Positions 17,830 through 26,430 of a DNA stretch of 64,000 bases are shown piece after piece. Position 1 is the first letter of the stretch. Every line of letters starts with the position of its first letter. The position numbers and the translations under genes are program-made. The notes below the pieces were generated by a model. That model made no database searches and was not told the origin of the DNA. It worked only from the letters and a program-made list of their open reading frames with translations. The stretch is from Geobacter sp. UBA698 (lineage in GTDB: Bacteria; Desulfobacterota; Desulfuromonadia; Geobacterales; Pseudopelobacteraceae): positions 5,943 to 69,942 of the forward strand of contig DBMM01000106.1 of NCBI GenBank assembly GCA_002298925.1, in the 5' to 3' direction.

Positions 17830-18022
17830 AAAGCCGTCACACTAGGCGGGGTCCGGAAGAGGGTTTTACTGCCAACCTGCCAATAAGACTGAATATACGT
17901 ACCTAATGGCTTTAAAACCAGATAATCCACAAACTACTTTATTTCGGATCAGCTACTATATTTCGGATGGGGGTGCTTATGAGCAGATTCGTTCCAGCAA
18001 CGTATTGCAGCATCTACAACAC

Positions 18023-20014
18023 TTAATACAACTGCCTTACACGGACAATACCCAGCTTTTTCATTCTGGATTCCAGAGTGGTGGGCTTAATATCCAGGAT
18101 TTCTGCAGCGCCGTTGCTGCCTCTGATGCGCCAGCCCGTCCTTTCCAGGACTGAGGTGATATGTATCCGTTCCATGTGCTCCAACGACATTGCCGGCGAG
18201 ATGGAAGAGGAAACGCGGTCAGGTACATCAATTACCAATGCTGGGCCTTTGCTCAGGATCATGGCTCTTTCGACCATGTTTCGCAGCTCTCTGATATTTC
18301 CCGGCCAATAATAGCGCTCGAGGGCTTCCATGTTCTTCTTCGGGATCCGCTCGATGTTCTTGCCGAACACCTTGCCGAACTCCTCCACCATAGCCCAGAC
18401 CAAGAGGGGTATATCCTCCTGACGATCACGCAGAGGGGGTACAAAGATCGGAAAAACGTTCAAACGGTAGTAAAGATCTTCCCGGAATCTGCCCTCCTTG
18501 ACGGCCTGAGCGAGATTCTTGTTGGTGGCGGCAATGACGCGAACATCAACGTCAACGGTCTGGTGGCTGCCCAGACGCTCAAACTGCCCTTCCTGAAGTA
18601 CCCGCAACAATTTCGACTGCAGTTCCAGGGGCAACTCACCGATCTCGTCGAGAAAGATTGTCGAACCATTGGCAGCCTCGAAGCGGCCGACCTGTCTTGA
18701 AACCGCTCCGGTATAAGCCCCTTTTTCGTGGCCAAACAGTTCGGATTCAATGAGCGCAGCCGGCAGGGCAGCGCAATTCACCTTGATCATGGCGCGAGCC
18801 TTGCGCGGACTCAGGTTGTGAATTGCACGCGCAATCAGTTCCTTGCCGGTGCCGGTCTCCCCGAAAATCAAGACGGTGGAGTCGGTCGCAGCCACCTGCT
18901 CCGTCTGCAGCAACACTTTCCTGACTGCATCGGATTTACCGATTATCTCATCGTGCTGATGTTCGATGTTGATCTGGTCACGGAGATAGATATTTTCCGC
19001 CTCCAGGCGATCCTTCAATTTTTTGATTTCTGCAAGCGCCGTTTGAATCTTTTGATCCGCGCGTTTGCGCTCCAGCGCATTTGAGAACACATCCCACAAC
19101 AAACGCAGTCGCTGAATAAGATCATCGGGCCAGGCCCGCTTGACCCGATATGACACAAAGGTTATGAACCCGACTACCACCCCGCCCACACTGGCGGGAA
19201 TAAACATGATCGACCTGATGCCACCACGTTTTTTGCAATAGAGTTTCTCCATCTCGAAAGCTTCAGGAAGTTCATCGACATCCGAGACCTTGAAGATTTC
19301 ATCACGCTGCACCATGGCGTTCCAGATCGGCAATGTTCCCGGCTGGAGAATCTCGGGAGGCTGCTTGATACCCGGGAGGGCATAGGAATGGGTACAGATC
19401 ATTTGTCCGCTATCGGAATCTACCCGCCAGACCGAACTCCGGTCGAAGCCCAGAAAATCGACAATTTTTTGCAACCCCCCTACGATTTTACCGTCCACAT
19501 CGCGGACAGAAACGTTTATAAACGTGGCGGAAAGCCCGGAAAGCAGAGCTTCGAATTTCAGAAGATCAACCTGTGCCACCTCTTTCATCTTCTGTTCAGA
19601 AATATCCTGAACCACTAGACTGGCCCCCTGAACGGCTCTGCGATCATCCCGGAGGGGAAAGCAGCAGACCTGCCACGTGCGAAGAGAATTCATATCGCCC
19701 GGAACGGGTCCAGGTATTTCAAATACCTGGTGGACAAAGGACTGCTCCTCTGTGATGACTCGCAACAGCATGGGTTCCAGAACCTGTGCGATCTGAAAAT
19801 CAACCTCTGTCAGTTGCCTGTCGATATGAGCGTCAATTGACACCCCGTCAATTGACGCCATGCGGTCATTGACATGTTTAAAACGTAAATCCTGATCAAG
19901 AACAGACACACCGAACTGCGTCAGTGCGTACAGTGCTTCAATTTTACAGAATTTCTGTAGAAAAAAATCCGGATTGTGCATTGGCTGCATGCCATTCATT
20001 TCCATATCAATCAT
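18023..20014 (-). CDS. sigma54-dependent activator with PAS and GAF domains
   Basis: This 663-residue enhancer-binding protein has an N-terminal PAS domain (about 25-145), a GAF domain (about 150-315) and a short coiled coil (about 315-350). The AAA+ domain has Walker A GETGTGKE (385-392) and GAYTGA (432-437), and a C-terminal Fis-type helix-turn-helix ends in AAEILDIKPTTLESRMKKLGI. Both sensory domains could bind a small ligand or cofactor. It is encoded directly upstream of the CoA-transferase/ActP operon on the same strand, separated by the sigma54 promoter and palindromes described above, so it is the likely regulator of acetate uptake. Only a weak ribosome site precedes the ATG; a short upstream-independent start at Met4 or Met7 is possible. 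Confidence 0.88.
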   Translation of the reverse strand: MIDMEMNGMQPMHNPDFFLQKFCKIEALYALTQFGVSVLDQDLRFKHVNDRMASIDGVSIDAHIDRQLTEVDFQIAQVLEPMLLRVITEEQSFVHQVFEIPGPVPGDMNSLRTWQVCCFPLRDDRRAVQGASLVVQDISEQKMKEVAQVDLLKFEALLSGLSATFINVSVRDVDGKIVGGLQKIVDFLGFDRSSVWRVDSDSGQMICTHSYALPGIKQPPEILQPGTLPIWNAMVQRDEIFKVSDVDELPEAFEMEKLYCKKRGGIRSIMFIPASVGGVVVGFITFVSYRVKRAWPDDLIQRLRLLWDVFSNALERKRADQKIQTALAEIKKLKDRLEAENIYLRDQINIEHQHDEIIGKSDAVRKVLLQTEQVAATDSTVLIFGETGTGKELIARAIHNLSPRKARAMIKVNCAALPAALIESELFGHEKGAYTGAVSRQVGRFEAANGSTIFLDEIGELPLELQSKLLRVLQEGQFERLGSHQTVDVDVRVIAATNKNLAQAVKEGRFREDLYYRLNVFPIFVPPLRDRQEDIPLLVWAMVEEFGKVFGKNIERIPKKNMEALERYYWPGNIRELRNMVERAMILSKGPALVIDVPDRVSSSISPAMSLEHMERIHITSVLERTGWRIRGSNGAAEILDIKPTTLESRMKKLGIVRVRQLY

Positions 20015-20199
20015 CTTTACCCTGCCAACAAAAAGATGTTTTAGTCATAACAATTTATTATTAATAGAACTTTATTGTACTAATCTTTTCATTATGATAC
20101 ACAATCTTCAAAAAAGTAACACAATTTATCCCAAGCAGGGCAACGAAGAATCCACTTAACCCATGGAAAATGCACCGGAATAAGGAGCAGTTACAGAAA

Positions 20200-21330
20200 A
20201 TGGAAAAAGCACTGCAGGGACAACTGGAGCCCGCCTCAGATGTGGCGGCGATGACATTTCCGCATCTTCCGCCGCAATCCAAGGCGGAACTGGTCGACGT
20301 CACACCCGAGATCAAATGGCTGCGCATGCCAATGCCCTATGCCCTCGATCACGTCAACATCTACCTGCTGCGTGTTGCAGCGGGATGGATGATTATCGAT
20401 ACCGGCATCGATTCCAGCGAGACGCGTTCAATCTGGGAAGAGGTCTTTTCCGGAGTGTTGAGGGGCGAAAACGTGGTCGGCATTTTCTGTAGCCATCATC
20501 ACGTTGACCACATGGGGTTGGCCGGCTTCCTGACAGAACGCTGGCGGGCACCTCTGCTAACAACCTATGAGGAATATTTCACACTAAGAGGCTGGCCGGC
20601 CGATCTTGAAGCGGTACCCTGGCAGCACGCGGAATTTTTCCAGCAGGCCGGTTTCCCGAAAGAGCAACTTGCACAGACCCTGGTGATGTTCCGTTTCTCA
20701 GCAATGATTTCTCCCGTGCCACCAGCCTTCATCCGCCTGAAGGACGGCTGCAGATTTCCTTATGATGGCGGCGATTGGCAGGTCATCATTGGCCAGGGAC
20801 ATTCTCCGGAACATGCATTGCTTTATTCCTCTGACAAAAAGATTCTGATATCAGGCGATCAACTTCTTCCCAAGATTACCAGCAACATATCAATCAGTGC
20901 CGTCAACCCGGAGGACGACCCGCTCGGCAGCTGGTTTGCTTCGCTCGACCGCCTGGACGATCTGTCAGACGACATCTTAGTGCTGCCCGGTCATGGGCTC
21001 CCTTTCCGCGGCATAAAGACGCGTGTTGCCGAGTTGCGCAACCACCACGAACGCAGACTGGGACTAATCATTGATGCCTGCAGCGGCCAGGCCATTTCTG
21101 CATACGAACTTGTCATTGCCATGTACCCAAACCCTCTCTCAGATTTCGATCTGCAATTGGCGCTGGGAGAGTGTCTTGCCCACCTTCGCTATCTTCGCGC
21201 CCTTGGCCGCTTGTCGGCCAAGCCTGACGAATATGGTGTTATCCGCTACAAAACCCTGACCACCTCCGGCTCCTGCATCAATAAAGAAAACAAACCATTA
21301 CTTCACTGTCGCAATATTTCGATCCCATGA
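20200..21330 (+). CDS. metallo-beta-lactamase fold hydrolase
   Basis: This is an MBL-superfamily hydrolase of about 376 residues. The metal motif reads SHHHVDHMGL, equivalent to HxHxDH, followed by later histidines in GHSPEHAL and the terminal LPGHGLPF. A helical C-terminal domain after residue 270 resembles the winged-helix tail of LACTB2-like members. The frame stays open from an ATG at 20170, but AAGGAG occurs only at 20182-20187, so the ATG at 20200 is preferred although the spacing (12) is long. The gene diverges from the PAS-GAF regulator. Substrate unknown: thioester, phosphodiester or RNA hydrolysis are all known in the superfamily. Confidence 0.8.
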   Translation: MEKALQGQLEPASDVAAMTFPHLPPQSKAELVDVTPEIKWLRMPMPYALDHVNIYLLRVAAGWMIIDTGIDSSETRSIWEEVFSGVLRGENVVGIFCSHHHVDHMGLAGFLTERWRAPLLTTYEEYFTLRGWPADLEAVPWQHAEFFQQAGFPKEQLAQTLVMFRFSAMISPVPPAFIRLKDGCRFPYDGGDWQVIIGQGHSPEHALLYSSDKKILISGDQLLPKITSNISISAVNPEDDPLGSWFASLDRLDDLSDDILVLPGHGLPFRGIKTRVAELRNHHERRLGLIIDACSGQAISAYELVIAMYPNPLSDFDLQLALGECLAHLRYLRALGRLSAKPDEYGVIRYKTLTTSGSCINKENKPLLHCRNISIP

Positions 21331-21541
21331 AAAGTATTGAAATAAAACTTCGTTCTCCACGCATAAAAACAGGAAAATTGCTTGTATTTCCCCATCAATC
21401 ATGGTATTTAAGTACTACATTATTATTTAATAATTTTGGTCGACCGCATTTGCAGTTCAGATACACTGAAAATTACCGTAAATTACTGCCCAAAAAGCTT
21501 TTTGAGATCCATCATACGAGGATTTTTCCACAGGGTCATCT

Positions 21542-21988
21542 ATGAAAAATCACATCTCTATCCGCAATGCAGTACCCAGCGATCTCGAAGCTGTAATCGC
21601 ACTGGATCGTGTCCTTCCCAATGAAGCTAAACCGGAATATTGGCAGGGGATATTTACCCATTATGTGGCTGCCGGAAAGAAGGATCGGATTTTTCTGGTG
21701 GCAGAAACCAACGGAAAGATCATCGGTTTCATTGCCGGCGAAGTTCGCGCATGGGAATTCGGTTCACCGCCGTGTGGCTGGGTGTTTGCCATCACCGTTT
21801 CTCCCAATGAACGCGAAACCAGCATCGGTAAACGCATGTTTGATGAAATGGCAGCGCTATTAAAGCAGGCAGGTGTCTCGACGGTGCGGACAATGGTCGA
21901 TCTTGACAACAAACTGACCTTATCGTTCTTTCGCAGTATGGGCCTACGAACGGGCAAGTATATTGAACTGGAAAAACAGCTGGATTAG
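21542..21988 (+). CDS. GNAT-family N-acetyltransferase
   Basis: This 148-residue acetyltransferase has the GNAT fold. It starts ISIRNAVPSDLEAVIALD (beta1-alpha1), has the acceptor-side strand KIIGFIAGEV, and an acetyl-CoA binding region around VSPNERETSIGKRMFDEM, although the usual RGxGxG/A loop is degenerate here. The end SFFRSMGLRTG is typical. The ATG follows CAGGG weakly. It sits in a plus-strand run with an MBL hydrolase and an Rrf2 regulator, about 210 bases after the former; that gap shows no gene. Acceptor substrate unknown. Confidence 0.8.
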   Translation: MKNHISIRNAVPSDLEAVIALDRVLPNEAKPEYWQGIFTHYVAAGKKDRIFLVAETNGKIIGFIAGEVRAWEFGSPPCGWVFAITVSPNERETSIGKRMFDEMAALLKQAGVSTVRTMVDLDNKLTLSFFRSMGLRTGKYIELEKQLD

Positions 21989-22031
21989 CCGTCATCATTA
22001 ACTTGGAATCAAAACACCAGAGTGGGGAGCT

Positions 22032-22445
22032 ATGAAGCTAAACAAAGCCAGTTTATTCGCCCTGTTTGCTGTACTGGAACTTGCCAGCGATCCTGAACGC
22101 CAGCTGTCGACATCGGACATTGCCGACAAATACGGCATTTCGACCCACCATCTCGCCAAAGTCATGCGCAATCTGGTCCAAGGCGGACTGGTTCAGGCAA
22201 TGCGTGGCGCAGGGGGCGGATATCGATTTGCCGGCAACGTGAATCGAACGACTTTGCTCGACGTTATCCAGCTTTTCGAAAAACTGGAATCCGAGCTCGA
22301 CATGCCGAATTACGGGGATCACTCCGGCGACCCCGTAGTGGCGGAACTGCAAAAAATAAGCACTGAAATTGACAACCTGACCAAGGCCATTCTGGACACA
22401 GTGACATTGGCAACTGCCTTGAAAAACACTCGAAAGCCATCTTAG
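22032..22445 (+). CDS. Rrf2-family transcriptional regulator
   Basis: This 137-residue winged-helix repressor belongs to the Rrf2 family. The recognition pattern is ISTHHLAKVMRNLVQGGLVQAMRGAGGGYRF, read across helix 3 and the wing. Unlike IscR or NsrR it has no cysteines in the C-terminal region, so an iron-sulfur cluster is not expected and sensing must be by other means. GGGGAG precedes the ATG. It lies just downstream of the GNAT gene and ends directly against the convergent alpha/beta hydrolase stop codon. Targets are unknown. Confidence 0.85.
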   Translation: MKLNKASLFALFAVLELASDPERQLSTSDIADKYGISTHHLAKVMRNLVQGGLVQAMRGAGGGYRFAGNVNRTTLLDVIQLFEKLESELDMPNYGDHSGDPVVAELQKISTEIDNLTKAILDTVTLATALKNTRKPS

Positions 22446-23318
22446 TCAGGAACTTGGAACCATATCACCCACAGAGCATAACTCTTCCTGAATGCCATCC
22501 CTCCCCAGGCTTTCATCTCGATTTCCAGAGACAATTTCGGCAATGAATCGCTTCATCTCATGCAGCACCGTCTCCCTGGCCTGGAGATGGGGACTATGAC
22601 CGCATCCGGGGATAAGCAGGCTTGCCACCCGACCGGACACCCTGCTGCGGATGGACTCCACCTGAGCGATGGTGCCGTATTCGTCGTCTTCTCCCTGAAT
22701 AATCTGCACCGGGCAACGGACTGAAGAAAGGCTGTTTTCGATGCTCCAGTTCTTAAACTCGGGAGAAAGCCAGTCATCAACCCAGCGGAAAAACATGTCA
22801 TCGGTCTTGTCGCCATGATAGCGAACAAGCCTTTCCCTCAATCCCCGTTCACTATAGGCCGCGACGGCCTCACGGATACCGCCCAGGGTTAAATTTTCCG
22901 TAAAAACATGAGTCGCCTCAACTATGACGCCCGCGGTCCGCTCCGCAAAACATGCCGCAAACAGGAGAGCGATTGTGCCGCCATCGCTGTGGCCGATCAG
23001 AATCGGCGATTTTACTCCGCAAAAGTCCACTACCCCGGAGAGAGAACTGATATCCTCCCTTTGGAGATAGCTGCCATCGCGTTCCTTATGAAGAGGCGCC
23101 GAACCGCCGAAGCCGTAACGGTCAAAAATCAGGGCCGCCAGACCGGTTTCCCGCACCAATGCCTGTGGAAAATCACGCCATTGCCCGATGCTGCCCAAGC
23201 CTTCGTGCAGAAAGACCAGGGTCGGAGCATCCGGCGAATATCCTGACTCCGGTTTCACAAGCTTGGTCAGAACAGAGCACCCCGCGACCCTGACCTCGAA
23301 AACTTCATCTTCCAACAT
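22446..23318 (-). CDS. alpha/beta hydrolase
   Basis: This alpha/beta-hydrolase of about 290 residues has the oxyanion-region motif FLHEGLGSIGQW, the nucleophile elbow GHSDGG and the late His in PGCGHSPHLQ. A GGGGGG ribosome-site-like run precedes the ATG at 23318; a TTG five codons earlier also opens the frame. It lies about 63 bases downstream of the aldehyde oxidoreductase gene on the same strand, so the two are probably co-transcribed. The family includes ester and C-C hydrolases; its substrate here could be an ester or lactone feeding the aldehyde enzyme, which is only inference. Confidence 0.82.
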   Translation of the reverse strand: MLEDEVFEVRVAGCSVLTKLVKPESGYSPDAPTLVFLHEGLGSIGQWRDFPQALVRETGLAALIFDRYGFGGSAPLHKERDGSYLQREDISSLSGVVDFCGVKSPILIGHSDGGTIALLFAACFAERTAGVIVEATHVFTENLTLGGIREAVAAYSERGLRERLVRYHGDKTDDMFFRWVDDWLSPEFKNWSIENSLSSVRCPVQIIQGEDDEYGTIAQVESIRSRVSGRVASLLIPGCGHSPHLQARETVLHEMKRFIAEIVSGNRDESLGRDGIQEELCSVGDMVPSS

Positions 23319-23381
23319 AACTATGCCCCCCAAACTGTCTGTAATAGCTACGAATCATCACAGTCGGCGCCCTGAAAGGCT

Positions 23382-25703
23382 TCACCCCCCACCAAGCATG
23401 GCCAGCAGGACAATCTCATCGCCGCTCCGCACAGAAACACCCTCTTCACCGGACAGCACGATAGTGCCGTTAACCATGACATTCAGCGTACTATCCTCCA
23501 ACTGAGCGGTCGCATGGGGAAGCCTGTTTTTCAATGCATCGAGCAACTCGGCCACATTGGCGACCGGCTGGTCGACGATGACCGCATCTTCCGGTGCACC
23601 CGGCATGCCATAGAGCATTACCTTGACGGCAAAACCCGTTGTTGCCTCTGCCAGCTTGCGATGCCAATCAAGTGCGGGCACACCGGCGGAATTCAGCCCC
23701 GTAATCGCATAGAAACGCGATTTGAGTTCATCAAATTGAACCCGGTCAATCTTTTCCCCGACAAACGGACCGACCTTGATCTCCTCTTCAAACCACAGGT
23801 CAGGCAGGGTATCGTCATCCGCGGTCAATCCGATCCGCGCGTTGATCAGACGTTCAAGCCCGGTTATGTTGCGACCGATTTCATCAAGCTGTTCGGCGGT
23901 AAAGGCCTCTCCAGTCAGTTCGCTGAGCTGCCGGGCAAAATCCCCGTTGTCGGCAGTGGAAGGAGAATTGAATAACTTCGTCGAGAAACGGCACATGCCG
24001 ACCGAGTCACCGACGGCATAGCCGTTTTCACAGCGTCGGACGGCGTATTCCTTGCCTTCATAACGGTTTGGCTCTGGAGCGACATGACCGCCATACAGTG
24101 CGGCCTTGAGCGCACTGTCGCTGTTGATCTTGGCATTGATTTCCAGTGTGGGGCGGTTGCGGAGGTGATCCATGCCGCGGGTCGCCACGGCAAGACCAAG
24201 GGCAAACCCCTTGAGAATGCGAGCGTCATGGGGATCGGACTGAAACAGCCCCTTGACCGCCATCCGGTATTTCAGGGCCTCGGGCGGATATTTGCCACGA
24301 TCCACGGCACGGCTGGAATCAGCGATGACGTCGCCGAACCCCTCCCGTTTGGCGGTCATGAAGAGCAGCTTTTCCACCACTTCATAGTTTCCCCAACTCA
24401 GGTCAAGCCCACCGGTATCTTTTCCGGTGATGATGCCGCGCTGATAAAGCTCCATGGCCCAGGCAATGGCACTGCCGGCACTGGCCGAGTCCAGACCGAG
24501 TTCGTTAAGGATGTTATTCAAACGCAGAACCTGCTCCGGTTCCCTGAGGCCGACCATCGGCCCCATTTTCTGCAAGGTAACATACTCGGGGCCGTCGCCC
24601 TTATCAAAACGATCGAATTTCCCGTCTCCATTAATCCCCTGATAAGTTTTTTCCTTCTTATGTTCAATCCCTGCCTGGACCTGATCATAGCTGGCGTTGC
24701 CGGTCAGCCCCTTGAGGGCGTTGGCGCCCCACCCCCCTTTCCCTTCGGGGGTCAGGTCGTTGAGTGGCCGGCATCGGACCGGGCATTTGAGGCAGCCATC
24801 CATGCCGGGACGATAGACATCGAAATTATCGGCATCGAGAGAATCACTCCAGCTGGTTTCCTGGTTATTCTTGGCCCCCATGGCGCCGAGTATGCGGCTA
24901 GGTTTGTAGAGGAACGGCGTACCGACTGTTTTCAAGGCGTTCTTGATGACGCTGGTCGAGAGGATTTTCTGGGCAATGGCGCGGTTATTCTCCTTGAAGG
25001 CCTGGGAAAGTGCAGGCTGTTCCCCGCGCCCCTGAACCATGATCGCCTTGAGCCGGAGAGAACCCATTTTTGCACCGGCGCCGCCCCGGGCGTAGATCGC
25101 CTTGACGCCGCCCATGATGCCGGCAAACAGGGCCAGGTTTTCCCCGGCGCTGGTGATGCGGGCCATAGCCATATCCTTGCGCTCGGTACAGGAAAAGTCC
25201 TCTTCCACGGCGCGGGTGACATCACTATTGTCCATGCCCAGATAACGGGTCGCATCATGGAAGCCGACCTCCTGACCGGAAATGCGCAGCAGGGTCCAGT
25301 CGCAGGCCTGGCCGTACAGCACCAGATGGTCGTAACCGTGGGATTTAAGAAATGTGGGAAAAGCATCGCCGCAGTTACTGTCGAGGATGGCATAACTTTC
25401 CGGCGAAATACCGCTGACATTACCGCGGGTAGCCGTGGGAACAGTACCCGTCAGAGCGCCACTGCCAAAGATCAGCGGTATCTGGGGGTCGAGGGGATCT
25501 CTGCCATCCAGAAGGAGGTTGTAGAGCAGATACATGTTTGCCCCGCGATTGGTGAGAAACGTGTGGATCACCTCTTTCGGCAGGAAGCGCGAGAAGAATG
25601 TTTTCTGCTCCAGATCAACGAACAACACCGCCCCCTGAGAAGGGTACTGGGGACGTTCGTGCATCCGTTCCGCAAGCTGTTCAATCTTTGCCCTGATGTC
25701 CAT
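23382..25703 (-). CDS. aldehyde:ferredoxin oxidoreductase with fused C-terminal MoaD-like domain
   Basis: This tungsten/molybdenum bis-pterin enzyme oxidises an aldehyde to the acid. The 773-residue protein begins with an AOR N-terminal domain (residues about 20-230). The [4Fe-4S] ligands are in GCLKCPVRC plus a later Cys in GDSVGMC. After the normal AOR end (GVPALDWHRKLAE), residues 691-773 add a beta-grasp domain resembling MoaD/ThiS (FAVKVMLYGMPG..., RSGDEIVLLAMLGGG). It ends in the Gly-Gly that sulfur carriers need. The ATG at 25703 has AGAGGTG upstream; the frame extends 26 codons further. It diverges from a CMD-like gene. 4-Hydroxybenzaldehyde is a plausible substrate given the p-cresol locus, but that is inference. 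Confidence 0.9.
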   Translation of the reverse strand: MDIRAKIEQLAERMHERPQYPSQGAVLFVDLEQKTFFSRFLPKEVIHTFLTNRGANMYLLYNLLLDGRDPLDPQIPLIFGSGALTGTVPTATRGNVSGISPESYAILDSNCGDAFPTFLKSHGYDHLVLYGQACDWTLLRISGQEVGFHDATRYLGMDNSDVTRAVEEDFSCTERKDMAMARITSAGENLALFAGIMGGVKAIYARGGAGAKMGSLRLKAIMVQGRGEQPALSQAFKENNRAIAQKILSTSVIKNALKTVGTPFLYKPSRILGAMGAKNNQETSWSDSLDADNFDVYRPGMDGCLKCPVRCRPLNDLTPEGKGGWGANALKGLTGNASYDQVQAGIEHKKEKTYQGINGDGKFDRFDKGDGPEYVTLQKMGPMVGLREPEQVLRLNNILNELGLDSASAGSAIAWAMELYQRGIITGKDTGGLDLSWGNYEVVEKLLFMTAKREGFGDVIADSSRAVDRGKYPPEALKYRMAVKGLFQSDPHDARILKGFALGLAVATRGMDHLRNRPTLEINAKINSDSALKAALYGGHVAPEPNRYEGKEYAVRRCENGYAVGDSVGMCRFSTKLFNSPSTADNGDFARQLSELTGEAFTAEQLDEIGRNITGLERLINARIGLTADDDTLPDLWFEEEIKVGPFVGEKIDRVQFDELKSRFYAITGLNSAGVPALDWHRKLAEATTGFAVKVMLYGMPGAPEDAVIVDQPVANVAELLDALKNRLPHATAQLEDSTLNVMVNGTIVLSGEEGVSVRSGDEIVLLAMLGGG

Positions 25704-25751
25704 GATCACCTCTGAAATACCCGATTGGATGACAAGCCGCTTAATATTGTA

Positions 25752-25781
25752 ATGATACACCCGAAGATGACGACATATCAA
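25752..25781 (-). promoter_or_regulatory. sigma70-like promoter for AOR
   Basis: Read on the minus strand, TTGATA (25781-25776) and TATCAT (25757-25752) are separated by 18 bases, about 50 bases upstream of the AOR start. The match is reasonable but not strong. Confidence 0.4.
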
Positions 25782-25809
25782 ACTTCAGTAGTTACTGTCG
25801 ATAAATAAT

Positions 25810-25819
25810 TTGCATACAA
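25810..25819. promoter_or_regulatory. candidate MarR operator, site 1
   Basis: The sequence TTGCATACAA matches the centre of the perfect palindrome at marR (33729-33750). It sits about 30 bases upstream of the putative AOR -35 element. Confidence 0.45.
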
Positions 25820-25929
25820 CCTTGATTTATAAATTATTTCTACAGATCAAAAACAAATTTAATACATTATTACAACAAATTAAAAACAAGAACCTCGAGA
25901 TAATGCATAAATACAAACTCAATTATTGT

Positions 25930-25941
25930 CTTGCATACAAG
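25930..25941. promoter_or_regulatory. candidate MarR operator, site 2
   Basis: CTTGCATACAAG has matching arms CTTG and CAAG around CATA, exactly the core of the marR palindrome. It lies about 130 bases upstream of the CMD-like gene. Confidence 0.5.
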
Positions 25942-26072
25942 CTATCATATCCGCAATACCGCCGTCAATCCACAAAATGAGCGATGGTCTGGATAGAAGC
26001 AGTGCGCATGGTATAATCACGAATACGCCGGCGCATATACAACCTGACGATTTCCCAGAAAGGAGAATAACC

Positions 26073-26393
26073 GTGAAGGAACTTCATCAGACATTTCACA
26101 AGTTCAAGGAGGATTTCCCCAAGGTCTATGCGGGACACGAGGAGTTGGGGATTGAAATCCATGAAAAATCAGGACCGTTGCCGGAAAAGACCCGCTGGTT
26201 GCTAAAGATCGCCATTTCGGGTGCAAGCCGCCATCTATCGGCCCTTGAAACACATATAGCCAAGGGAAAGGAAGCAGGAGTCACTGACGATGAAATCAAA
26301 CACACCCTGCTTCTGCTCATGCAGACCACAGGCTTTCCAACCCTGATGGAAGCTTACGCCGTGTTCGAGAAAATGGAGGGGGACATAAAATAA
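26073..26393 (+). CDS. carboxymuconolactone decarboxylase-like (AhpD fold) protein
   Basis: This 106-residue all-helical protein follows the CMD/AhpD pattern (KTRWLLKIAISGASRHL, ALETHIAKGKEAGVTDDEI). In redox-active AhpD proteins the segment before the conserved His contains CxxC; here it is SRHLSA with no cysteine anywhere, so a thiol peroxidase role is unlikely. The start is a GTG at 26073 with AAGGAGAATAACC upstream; a longer ATG frame from 25926 runs through the regulatory gap and is unlikely. It diverges from the AOR gene and shares its operator-bearing gap, suggesting a function in the same aldehyde/aromatic pathway. Confidence 0.78.
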   Translation: MKELHQTFHKFKEDFPKVYAGHEELGIEIHEKSGPLPEKTRWLLKIAISGASRHLSALETHIAKGKEAGVTDDEIKHTLLLLMQTTGFPTLMEAYAVFEKMEGDIK

Positions 26394-26430
26394 TTAAAAA
26401 AACAACTATCCAAAGATCCCAATGAAACGG

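Larger units (their letters stand above)
17601..18022. other. 422-base regulatory gap upstream of the acetate operon
   Basis: This AT-rich gap holds a sigma54-type promoter facing the CoA-transferase (17704-17719) and two palindromes (17766-17786 and 17814-17829). A small plus-strand open frame from 17906 runs into the opposite-strand regulator and looks accidental. Confidence 0.6.
25704..26072. other. AT-rich divergent regulatory gap
   Basis: This 369-base gap lies between the divergent AOR and CMD-like genes. It carries a sigma70-like promoter facing AOR and two copies of a TTGCATACAA motif that also occurs at marR and the molybdenum hydroxylase promoter. No gene is visible in it. Confidence 0.6.

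Noticed and set aside
17906..18154. 82-codon plus-strand frame
   Set aside because: Its second half lies opposite the C terminus of the PAS-GAF regulator, and it has no ribosome site or family pattern.
21327..21545. 72-codon plus-strand frame between the MBL hydrolase and GNAT genes
   Set aside because: It is AT-rich, has no ribosome site, shows no family pattern and overlaps both neighbours only marginally; the gap appears non-coding.
24084..25715. 543-codon plus-strand open frame opposite the aldehyde oxidoreductase
   Set aside because: It lies entirely antisense to a gene with clear AOR motifs, has no recognisable domain and no ribosome site; it is a by-product of GC-rich codon use.
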